A program made the position numbers and the translations under genes. A stretch of DNA of 43,689 bases from Nocardia vermiculata NBRC 100427. Lineage in GTDB: Bacteria > Actinomycetota > Actinomycetes > Mycobacteriales > Mycobacteriaceae. The notes below the pieces were generated by a model. It worked only from the letters and a program-made list of their open reading frames with translations, did no database searches and had not been told where the DNA came from. The first letter of the stretch is position 1. Each line of letters opens with the position of its first letter. The stretch lies in contig NZ_BDCA01000044.1 of assembly GCF_001613265.1 (NCBI RefSeq), forward strand, positions 1-43,689. The letters are read 5' to 3'. Positions 16,993 to 24,015 of the stretch are shown here, one piece after another.

Positions 16993-17969
16993 GGGCGCCG
17001 CAGGCACTGCTGGGTGCGCTCGCGGCCGCGGTGGTCGCGATACTGCTCACCGGATGCGGTCTGGTCAGTTCGTCGGGCACCTTCCACGATGCGCGACTAC
17101 CGAACGGTGAGCAGCCGCTCGACGGCGCGAAGATCGTCGTCACCTCGAAGAGCTTCACCGAGGGGGTGCTGCTGGGCAAGATCACCGCGACCTACCTCGC
17201 CGCCGCGGGCGCGAAGATCACCGACCTGACCGGTGCGCCGGGATCGGCGTCCTCACGCCAGGCCCAGTTGAACGGTGACGCCGACGTGCTGTGGGAGTAC
17301 ACCGGCACCGGCTGGGTCACCTACCACAACGAGACCGAGATCATCTCCGACCCGCACGAACTGTGGCAGCGCGTCCACGACGTGGAGCAGCGCGACAACC
17401 AGCTGATCTGGCTACCACCGGCGAATTTCGACGACACCTACGCATTCGGCGCGTCCGGGCCCACCGCGCAGCGGCTCGGGGTGCACTCGCTCTCGGATGT
17501 GGCGGCGCTGCCCGTGGCCGATCGCACCTTCTGCGTCGACGACGAATTCTTCAGCCGCAGCGACGGTTTCCTGCCGATGCTGGAGAAGTACGGCATCCCC
17601 TACAACACTCCCGACGGTGTTCCGGCCGGGAACGTCACCCGGATGGACGCCGGCGTGGTGTACACCGCCACGGCGAACAGTTCGCCGTGCAACTTCGGCA
17701 TGATCTACACCACCGACGGCCGGGTGAAGAATCTGCATCTGGTCGTCCTCGACGACGACCGGAAGTTCTTCCTGCCGTACAGCGGAACCGCCGTGGTGCG
17801 CGAGGAAATCCTCGACCGGTACCCGCAGATTCGGCCCCTGATCGCCACCCTGTCCGAGCGCCTGACCAACGATCTGATGCAGGACCTCAATGCACGCGTC
17901 GACATCGACGGCGAAGACCCCGCCGACGTCGCCTACGACTGGCTGAAGAGCGAAAAACTGGTGCAGTAG
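16989..17969 (+). CDS. proX: Glycine betaine/choline-type substrate-binding lipoprotein
   Basis: A 326-residue OpuAC/ProX-type binding protein. The N-terminus is a lipoprotein signal: a hydrophobic run, then the lipobox LLTGC with Cys23 as the lipidated residue. The mature part has VTSKSFTEGVLLGKI near residue 50 and LWEYTGTGWVTY near 99, the aromatic-rich regions where this family cages quaternary ammonium ligands. The frame is open far upstream, but GTG at 16989 gives the signal peptide and the GTGA overlap. It ends 6 bases from the convergent aconitase gene. The exact ligand is not readable. Confidence 0.92.
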   Translation: MRAPQALLGALAAAVVAILLTGCGLVSSSGTFHDARLPNGEQPLDGAKIVVTSKSFTEGVLLGKITATYLAAAGAKITDLTGAPGSASSRQAQLNGDADVLWEYTGTGWVTYHNETEIISDPHELWQRVHDVEQRDNQLIWLPPANFDDTYAFGASGPTAQRLGVHSLSDVAALPVADRTFCVDDEFFSRSDGFLPMLEKYGIPYNTPDGVPAGNVTRMDAGVVYTATANSSPCNFGMIYTTDGRVKNLHLVVLDDDRKFFLPYSGTAVVREEILDRYPQIRPLIATLSERLTNDLMQDLNARVDIDGEDPADVAYDWLKSEKLVQ

Positions 17970-17975
17970 CCGGAC

Positions 17976-19958
17976 TCACGTGGCTGCGGCGAGGCGCGGG
18001 ATGATTCCGCCGGCGAGCACGTCACGCACCTGCCGTTCCGACAGCCGGTGACGGGCTGCGATATCCACACCGGCGGTGACGTTGTGCACCGGCACCGATT
18101 TTCCGGCCGCCAGCGCCTCGCGCAATCCGTCGATACGCAGCACATCCCCGGCGCTGATCCGGTCGTAGTCGGCCGGATCGTCGAACTCCAGGGCGACGAT
18201 GCCGAAGTTGGCGAGATTCTGCCAGTGGATGCGCGCATAGGATTTCGCGAGCACCGCACGCAGACCCAGGTACCGCGGCGCGATCGCGGCATGTTCACGC
18301 GAGGAACCCTGCCCGTAGTTCTCTCCACCCACGATGACGTGCCCGGTGCCACTCGATATTTCCGCTGCCTTGCGTGGGTACTCGGGATCGATACGGATGA
18401 AGGCGAATTCGGCCAGCGCCGGAATATTCGACCGGTACGGCAGTGCGCGTGCCCCGGCCGGGGAGATGTCGTCGGTGGAAATGTTGTCACCGACCTTCAG
18501 CAGCACCGGTGCCTCGATCACATCCGGGAGCGGGTCGAAGACCGGCAGCGCCGAGATGTTCGGCCCCTTCACCAGTTCCACCGTTGCCGCTTCGTCGGCC
18601 GGCAGCGGCGCCACCAGCATCGCGGTGTTCACCGACGCGTGGCTCGGCAGATCCAATGCCGGGTAGTCGAGGGCGAGATCCTCGGCGAGATCACGCGGAT
18701 CGGTGATCTGCCCGGTCAGCGCCGACGCAGCAGCGGTCTCCGGCGAGCACAGCCACACCGAGTCCTCGTCGGTGCCCGAACGTCCCGGGAAATTGCGGGG
18801 CATGGTGCGCAGCGAATTGCGGCCCACCGCGGGAGCCTGCCCCATCCCGATACAGCCCATACAGCCGGACTGGTGGATGCGGGCCCCGCCGCGGATCAGT
18901 TCGAACGTCGCGCCCATCCGGGTGAGATCTTCCAGGATCTCCCGCGAGGTCGGGTTGACGTCGAAGCTGACGTCGTTGTGGGTCTGGCGGCCGGTGACCA
19001 TGGCGGCGGCGATCGCGAAATCACGCAGGCCGGGGTTCGCGGACGAACCGATCACCACCTGCGCCACCGGCTCACCGGCGACCTCCCGCACCGGCACCAC
19101 ATCACCCGGTGAGGACGGTTTCGCGATCAACGGTTCGATCGTGGTGAGGTCGATGTGCTCCTCGATGTCGTAGCCGGCTCCCTCGTCGGCGCGCAGTTCG
19201 CTGAAATCGCCGGCGCGGTCCTCGGCACGCAGGAACTCCTGCACGGCGTCGTCGGCGGGGAACACCGTGGTGGTGGCGCCGAGTTCGGCACCCATGTTGG
19301 CGATCACATGCCGGTCCATCGCGGTCAGCCCGGCCAGGCCGGGGCCGTGATATTCGATGATCCGGTTGACGCCGCCCTTCACGTCGTGGCGGCGCAGCAT
19401 CTCCAGGATGACGTCCTTGGCCGAACACCACGGCGGCAGCTCGCCGGTCAGCTCGACACCCCAGATCTGCGGCATCGTGATGTGCAGCGGTTCGCCGGCC
19501 ATGGCCAGTGCCACCTCGAGCCCGCCGACGCCGATGGCGAGCATGCCCAGCGATCCGGCTGCCGGAGTGTGGGAGTCGGAGCCGACCATGGTGACGCCGG
19601 GTTTGCCGAACCGCTGCATATGTGTCGGGTGGGAGACACCGTTACCGGGTTTGGAGAACCACACGCCGTAGCGGCGGGAGGCCGACAGCAGGAACTCGTG
19701 GTCCTGGGCGTTCTTGTCGTCGGTCTGCAGCAGATTGTGGTCGACGTACTGGGCGCTCAGGTCCGTCCGCACCCGATCCAGCCCCAGTGCCTCGAGTTCC
19801 TGCATCACCAGGGTCCCGGTGGCGTCCTGAGTCAGGGTCTGATCGATGTGGATGCCGATCTCCTCCCCCGGCACCATACGTCCCGAAACGAGATGGCTCC
19901 CGATCAATTTCTGCGCGACGTTGCGCGGGCCGTTGTCCTGGCCGTCCGTGCCGGTCAT
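17976..19958 (-). CDS. acn: Aconitate hydratase (monomeric, short type)
   Basis: A 660-residue aconitase-family enzyme, expected to interconvert citrate and isocitrate. It is shorter than the 900-residue AcnA type and resembles the 640-660 residue validated-aconitase/Aquifex-like group. Seen: SDSHTPAAG at 127-135, CMGCIGMGQAP with Cys366 and Cys369, SRTFP-like RNFPGRSG near 388, swivel-domain DNISTDDISPAGA near 490 and GSSREHAA near 550. The usual first cluster cysteine in the GSCTN motif is replaced: the sequence is IGSSAN, with Ser306. This may be a subgroup trait or may change the [4Fe-4S] cluster. It is divergent from the TetR-thioesterase operon. Confidence 0.87.
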   Translation of the reverse strand: MTGTDGQDNGPRNVAQKLIGSHLVSGRMVPGEEIGIHIDQTLTQDATGTLVMQELEALGLDRVRTDLSAQYVDHNLLQTDDKNAQDHEFLLSASRRYGVWFSKPGNGVSHPTHMQRFGKPGVTMVGSDSHTPAAGSLGMLAIGVGGLEVALAMAGEPLHITMPQIWGVELTGELPPWCSAKDVILEMLRRHDVKGGVNRIIEYHGPGLAGLTAMDRHVIANMGAELGATTTVFPADDAVQEFLRAEDRAGDFSELRADEGAGYDIEEHIDLTTIEPLIAKPSSPGDVVPVREVAGEPVAQVVIGSSANPGLRDFAIAAAMVTGRQTHNDVSFDVNPTSREILEDLTRMGATFELIRGGARIHQSGCMGCIGMGQAPAVGRNSLRTMPRNFPGRSGTDEDSVWLCSPETAAASALTGQITDPRDLAEDLALDYPALDLPSHASVNTAMLVAPLPADEAATVELVKGPNISALPVFDPLPDVIEAPVLLKVGDNISTDDISPAGARALPYRSNIPALAEFAFIRIDPEYPRKAAEISSGTGHVIVGGENYGQGSSREHAAIAPRYLGLRAVLAKSYARIHWQNLANFGIVALEFDDPADYDRISAGDVLRIDGLREALAAGKSVPVHNVTAGVDIAARHRLSERQVRDVLAGGIIPRLAAAT

Positions 19959-20071
19959 CTGCCTTCCTCACCGCCCGCCGCGGCCGCGGCACGGGCACGA
20001 TCGTGGGTGTCTGGTCCAGTCGTGGTCGGTGTACCACCGACACCGCCCCGCAATCCGATCCGCGAATGCGG

Positions 20072-20087
20072 TATAACGTTCGTTATA
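20072..20087. promoter_or_regulatory. Perfect palindrome between aconitase and the TetR gene
   Basis: TATAACG at 20072-20078 and CGTTATA at 20081-20087 are exact complements around a 2-base centre. The site lies 15 bases before the TetR start and about 114 bases from the aconitase start. It is the obvious operator for autoregulation by the TetR protein; effect on aconitase is possible but unproven. Confidence 0.68.
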
Positions 20088-20102
20088 GACAGGGAGGTGG
20101 GC

Positions 20103-20744
20103 ATGACCAACAGGCCGGCAGCGAACACGCCCCGGGATTCACGAAGCAGGCTGGTCGCCGGCGCCGCCGAGATGATCCGCCGCCGCGGACTGTCCGCGAC
20201 CAGCGTCCGCGACCTGGCCAAATACGCCCACGCTCCGCTCGGTTCCACCTACCACCATTTTCCCGGCGGAAAATCCGAAGTGGCCACCGAGGCCGTCGCC
20301 TTCGCGGGCGAGATGATCTCGGACGCACTCGCCCGCGCGCTGCAACGGGGCCCCGTCGACGGCCTGCGCTCATTCCTCACCGAATGGCGCGGCAACATAC
20401 TCGACAGCGAGTTCCGCGCCGGCTGCCCCGTACTGGCAGTAGCGATCGAGGATGTCCCCGATGCCGAGGGCGCACCCCGCGCCGCTGCTGCGATCGCGTT
20501 CGCCCGGTGGACCGATCTCTTGGCCGCCTCGCTGCGTGAGCACGGCGCCGATCCGGTCACCGCCGAGAACACCGCGACGCTGATCATTGCCGCATTCGAG
20601 GGCAGTCTCGCGATGTGCCGGGCCGAACGCAGTACCGCACCCCTCGACCGCATCGGTGCCCAGCTCGACACCCTGGTATCCGCCGCGATCGCCCCGCACC
20701 GGGATCACCCGATTCCCCCGCCCGAAGGAGAAACACTGCCGTGA
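20103..20744 (+). CDS. TetR/AcrR-family regulator, LmrA/YxaF-like
   Basis: A 213-residue regulator. The helix-turn-helix covers about residues 12-58 (SRLVAGAAEMIRRRGLSATS, then LGSTYHHFPGGK). HHFPGGK followed by a FLTEWRGNILDSEFRAGCPV segment is typical of the LmrA/YxaF-type C-terminal domain. GGGAGG lies 5 bases before ATG 20103; the frame is open upstream but not protein-like. The stop overlaps the thioesterase start as GTGA, so the two are one operon, and a palindrome just upstream suggests autorepression. An acyl-CoA or lipophilic ligand is a guess from the neighbour. Confidence 0.9.
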   Translation: MTNRPAANTPRDSRSRLVAGAAEMIRRRGLSATSVRDLAKYAHAPLGSTYHHFPGGKSEVATEAVAFAGEMISDALARALQRGPVDGLRSFLTEWRGNILDSEFRAGCPVLAVAIEDVPDAEGAPRAAAAIAFARWTDLLAASLREHGADPVTAENTATLIIAAFEGSLAMCRAERSTAPLDRIGAQLDTLVSAAIAPHRDHPIPPPEGETLP

Positions 20745-21565
20745 ATTCGACCGAGATCCGTACGCACCCATTCGATCTCGCCACCGAGCTGGTGGCCGCG
20801 GGTGCGGGTCGCTACGAGGGTCGCACCACCGCGCCGTATGCGAACATGGTCGGCCCCTTCGGCGGTGTCACCGCCGCGACCGCGCTGCGGGCCGTGCTCG
20901 ACGACCCGCGCTGCGCGGGCGAACCGGTATCGATCACGGTCAACTACGCGGGCCCGATCGCCGAAGGCCCGTTCACCATCGAGAGCCGGCTCGTGCGTAC
21001 CAACCGCAGCACGCAGCACTGGATGCTGACCCTGAGCCAGGGCGACGCGGTGCACACCACCGCCACCGTGGTCTGCGGTGCCCGGCGCGCGAGCTGGTCC
21101 GACACCGAAATCACCGCGCCCGCGGCGCCGGCACCGGAATCGGTGGCGATCACCACCCCACCCGGATTCCCGGTGTGGATGGACAACTACGAGATGCGTT
21201 TCGTCGAGGGCCACGGCCCGCTGGCCGGGGAACAGGTCGAACAGCCCACCTCCACCACCACACTGTGGGTCCGTGACACCCCGCCCCGCCCGCTGGACCA
21301 GCTCGCGCTCACCGCGCTCAGCGATGTGTTCATTCCGCGGGTGATGGTGCGCAAGGGCACGATGGTCCCGGCAAGCACGGTCTCGCTCACGGTGTATTTC
21401 CACGCCGACGCCACCACACTGGCGGAGCAGGGTGCGCAGCCCGTTCTCGCCACCGCCGGTGCGCAGCATTTCGGCGACGGGTTCTTCGACCAGACCGCAC
21501 AGCTGTGGGGTGTCGCGGGCACGCCGCTGGCCACCAGTCATCAGCTCGTGTACTTCAAGGGCTGA
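20741..21565 (+). CDS. Acyl-CoA thioesterase-family protein (double hotdog)
   Basis: A 274-residue protein with two hotdog halves. The first (residues 20-115) has the TesB-like helix NMVGPFGGVTAATALRAVL. The second (130-274) has LDQLALTALSDVFIPRVMV and ends with ATSHQLVYFKG. Such proteins hydrolyse acyl-CoA thioesters; substrate chain length cannot be read. GTG at 20741 overlaps the regulator stop; AAGGAG lies 10 bases upstream. The next gene starts 52 bases later and could be co-transcribed. Confidence 0.86.
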   Translation: MNSTEIRTHPFDLATELVAAGAGRYEGRTTAPYANMVGPFGGVTAATALRAVLDDPRCAGEPVSITVNYAGPIAEGPFTIESRLVRTNRSTQHWMLTLSQGDAVHTTATVVCGARRASWSDTEITAPAAPAPESVAITTPPGFPVWMDNYEMRFVEGHGPLAGEQVEQPTSTTTLWVRDTPPRPLDQLALTALSDVFIPRVMVRKGTMVPASTVSLTVYFHADATTLAEQGAQPVLATAGAQHFGDGFFDQTAQLWGVAGTPLATSHQLVYFKG

Positions 21566-21617
21566 ATCTCGCCGCCCGGAACGGGTATCCCATCACTCGA
21601 CCCGAGGATGGTGATGC

Positions 21618-23054
21618 ATGCACTGGTTGGCGGCACCGGAGTACTGGTTCGCGCGGGAGGTGTTCCAGCGTGGCCTGGCGGTGGTGTATCTGCTGGCGTT
21701 CACCGGTGCCGCACTCCAGTTCCGGGCCCTGATCGGCAGGCACGGCATGCTGCCGGTGCCGCGTTTCCTCGCGCGCGCATCGGCACGGCAGTCACCGAGC
21801 ATTTTTCACCTCCACTACTCCGACCGGTTCTTCGCCGGGACGGCCTGGTTCGGCGCGGCCCTCGCCCTCGCCTTGATCACCGGTGCCGATGATCTGGTTC
21901 CGCTGCCGGTGGCGATGCTGGCGTGGTCGGTGGTGTGGGTGCTGTACCTGTCCATCGTCAATGTGGGGCAGGTCTGGTACGGCTTCGGCTGGGAAACTCT
22001 GCTGCTCGAGGCGGGATTTCTCGCCATCTTCCTCGGCAACGATCGCACCGCGCCCCCGCTGCTGGTGCTGTGGTTGGCCCGCTGGCTGCTGTGGCGGGTG
22101 GAGTTCGGCGCCGGGATGATCAAATTGCGCGGCGACCCCTGCTGGCGCGATCTGACCTGTTTGTATTACCACCACGAAACCCAGCCGATGCCTGGGCCAC
22201 TGAGCTGGTTCTTCCATCACCTGCCCAAGCCGTTGCACCGGGTGGAGGTGGCCGCGAACCATATCGCCCAGCTGGTGGTCCCGTTCGCGTTGTTCACGCC
22301 GCAGCCGATCGCGAGCATCGCCGCGGCGATCATCGTGGCCACCCAATTGTGGTTGGTGCTGTCGGGCAACTTCGCCTGGCTGAACTGGCTGACGATTCTG
22401 CTCGCCTGCACGGCGATCGACGCCCGTGTCGCCGGGGCGGTGTTGCCGCTGCCGCAGGCCCCGGCACTACCGGACCCACCCCTGTGGTTCGCGATCACGG
22501 TCCTGACGTACGGCGCCGTGGTCGTGGTGCTCAGCTATCGGCCGGTGCGTAACCTGCTGTCCGGAAACCAGCACATGAACGCCAGTTTCGACCCCTATCA
22601 TCTGGTCAACACCTACGGCGCTTTCGGTATCATCGAACGCACCCGCTCGGAACTCGTGGTCGAAGGCACCCTCGATACCGACCTCACCGCGGACACCGTG
22701 TGGCGGGAGTACGAGTTCAAGGGCAAACCCGGTGCGCCGCATCGGATCCCGAGGCAGTGGGCTCCGTACCACCTGCGGCTGGATTGGCTGATGTGGTTCG
22801 CTGCCGTGAATCCCGGTTTCGCGCGCCCGTGGCTCGGGCCGTTCCTGCGTCGACTACTGGACGGTGATTCCGACACCGTGAAACTACTGCGCCACAACCC
22901 GTTCCCGGACACCCCGCCCGGGGCGGTGCGGGTGCGCCACTATCTGTACACCTTCAGTACGCCGAGAGAACTACGTACCGAACGGGTCTGGTGGCATCGT
23001 GAACCGGTCGGCATTCTCGTGCCGCCCATCACGCGCGCCGGTCTGCGTACCTGA
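21618..23054 (+). CDS. Lipase maturation factor (LMF1-like) family membrane protein
   Basis: A 478-residue membrane protein. The N-terminal 300 residues hold about seven to eight hydrophobic segments with the family cores GQVWYGFGWETLLLEAGFLAIF near residue 117 and EFGAGMIKLRGDPCWRDLTCLYYHHETQP near 162. The C-terminal soluble part has NTYGAFGIIERTR near 330. In animals LMF1 helps fold lipases in the ER; bacterial members are common in actinobacteria and uncharacterised. The ATG follows GAGGATGGTG. It is convergent with an SDR gene. Confidence 0.88.
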   Translation: MHWLAAPEYWFAREVFQRGLAVVYLLAFTGAALQFRALIGRHGMLPVPRFLARASARQSPSIFHLHYSDRFFAGTAWFGAALALALITGADDLVPLPVAMLAWSVVWVLYLSIVNVGQVWYGFGWETLLLEAGFLAIFLGNDRTAPPLLVLWLARWLLWRVEFGAGMIKLRGDPCWRDLTCLYYHHETQPMPGPLSWFFHHLPKPLHRVEVAANHIAQLVVPFALFTPQPIASIAAAIIVATQLWLVLSGNFAWLNWLTILLACTAIDARVAGAVLPLPQAPALPDPPLWFAITVLTYGAVVVVLSYRPVRNLLSGNQHMNASFDPYHLVNTYGAFGIIERTRSELVVEGTLDTDLTADTVWREYEFKGKPGAPHRIPRQWAPYHLRLDWLMWFAAVNPGFARPWLGPFLRRLLDGDSDTVKLLRHNPFPDTPPGAVRVRHYLYTFSTPRELRTERVWWHREPVGILVPPITRAGLRT

Positions 23055-23116
23055 TCGGGCCCGCACCGGCGGCGGCACGGCATGCGTCCTGCGCGGCCGC
23101 CGTCGGGTGCATATTT

Positions 23117-23929
23117 CTAGTCGGCCGGGCCGAGCAGCCTCTGCAGCAGCGGGTCCAGCACGGCATCGGGCACCCGATTCATGATCCGGCGCTGCAGATC
23201 CGGGCGCACCGAATAGCGCCGGCGCGGGCGGTCGGCGGTCGCCGCGCGCCACACCGCCTCGGCGAGAACCGACGGATCGTGCGCGCTGTCCTGCTCCTGG
23301 ACCGCCATATCGCCGACCCGAGTGGTCAAACCCTTGAAGTAGGTCGACTTACCGGCTGCCCGATCGAAGCTCGCCCGGATCCCGGCCACCATATTGGTGC
23401 GGAACGGGCCGGGCTGCACCGTGCTGACCGGGATGCCGAGGAACATCAGCTCACGCCGCAGCGCGTCGGTGTAGGCCTCGACGGCGTGTTTGGTCATGGC
23501 GTACGGGCCGTTGAGCATCAGCGCCTTCTGCCAACCGGTTTCGGAGCTGATGGTCACCACCCGCCCACCGGCCCGGTGAATCAGCGGGAACGCCCCCTTG
23601 ATCACCCGGTAGGTGCCGAGCACGTTGATGTCGAAGATGCGGCGCATATCCTCGTCGTCGGCTTCGACCAGGGATCCGACGAACATCCAGCCAGCGAAGG
23701 TGACCACCGCGTCCAGGCCGTCGGGTGCGTGCTCCTGCGCCACCGCGACGGCCGCGTTCACCGAGTCGGTATCGGTGACGTCGATTTCGATGGGCACCAC
23801 ATTGGGTGCGGGGTCGGGCGGGCGCAGATCGGCGGCGAGTACCGTCCAGCCCCGCTGCGCGAACAGCGTCGCCGCCGCCCCGCCCAGACCGCCGCCGGCC
23901 CCGGTGATCAGTACGGTCTTCTCGGCCAT
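23117..23929 (-). CDS. SDR-family NAD(P)-dependent oxidoreductase
   Basis: A 270-residue classical short-chain dehydrogenase. The cofactor motif TGAGGGLGG is at residues 10-18, the active-site Ser is in VVTISSETGW near 132, and Tyr and Lys are in YAMTK near 146-150. D35-L36-R37 at the end of strand 2 hints at NAD or NADP selection but is ambiguous. The substrate is unknown. GGAGGG precedes the ATG. A sigma-70-like promoter is visible 58-86 bases upstream. The ABC operon on the same strand ends 86 bases before this gene starts. Confidence 0.88.
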   Translation of the reverse strand: MAEKTVLITGAGGGLGGAAATLFAQRGWTVLAADLRPPDPAPNVVPIEIDVTDTDSVNAAVAVAQEHAPDGLDAVVTFAGWMFVGSLVEADDEDMRRIFDINVLGTYRVIKGAFPLIHRAGGRVVTISSETGWQKALMLNGPYAMTKHAVEAYTDALRRELMFLGIPVSTVQPGPFRTNMVAGIRASFDRAAGKSTYFKGLTTRVGDMAVQEQDSAHDPSVLAEAVWRAATADRPRRRYSVRPDLQRRIMNRVPDAVLDPLLQRLLGPAD

Positions 23930-23986
23930 CAGCCCATCCCTCCGGTCCCCCGGTCAGGTCCGGGTGCCCTGTTGATACGTGCGCAG

Positions 23987-24015
23987 ATTAGAACAGGTTT
24001 CAAGCGTTGATTCAA
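23987..24015 (-). promoter_or_regulatory. Sigma-70-like promoter for the SDR gene
   Basis: On the minus strand, TTGAAT (24015-24010) and TCTAAT (23992-23987) are separated by exactly 17 bases. Match to the consensus boxes is four and five of six. It lies in the 86-base gap just past the ABC transporter stop, so the SDR gene is probably transcribed separately. Confidence 0.45.

Noticed and set aside
19155..20102. Upstream extension of the TetR frame to 529 codons
   Set aside because: It lies antisense to aconitase. ATG 20103 has a good ribosome site and begins the TetR fold.
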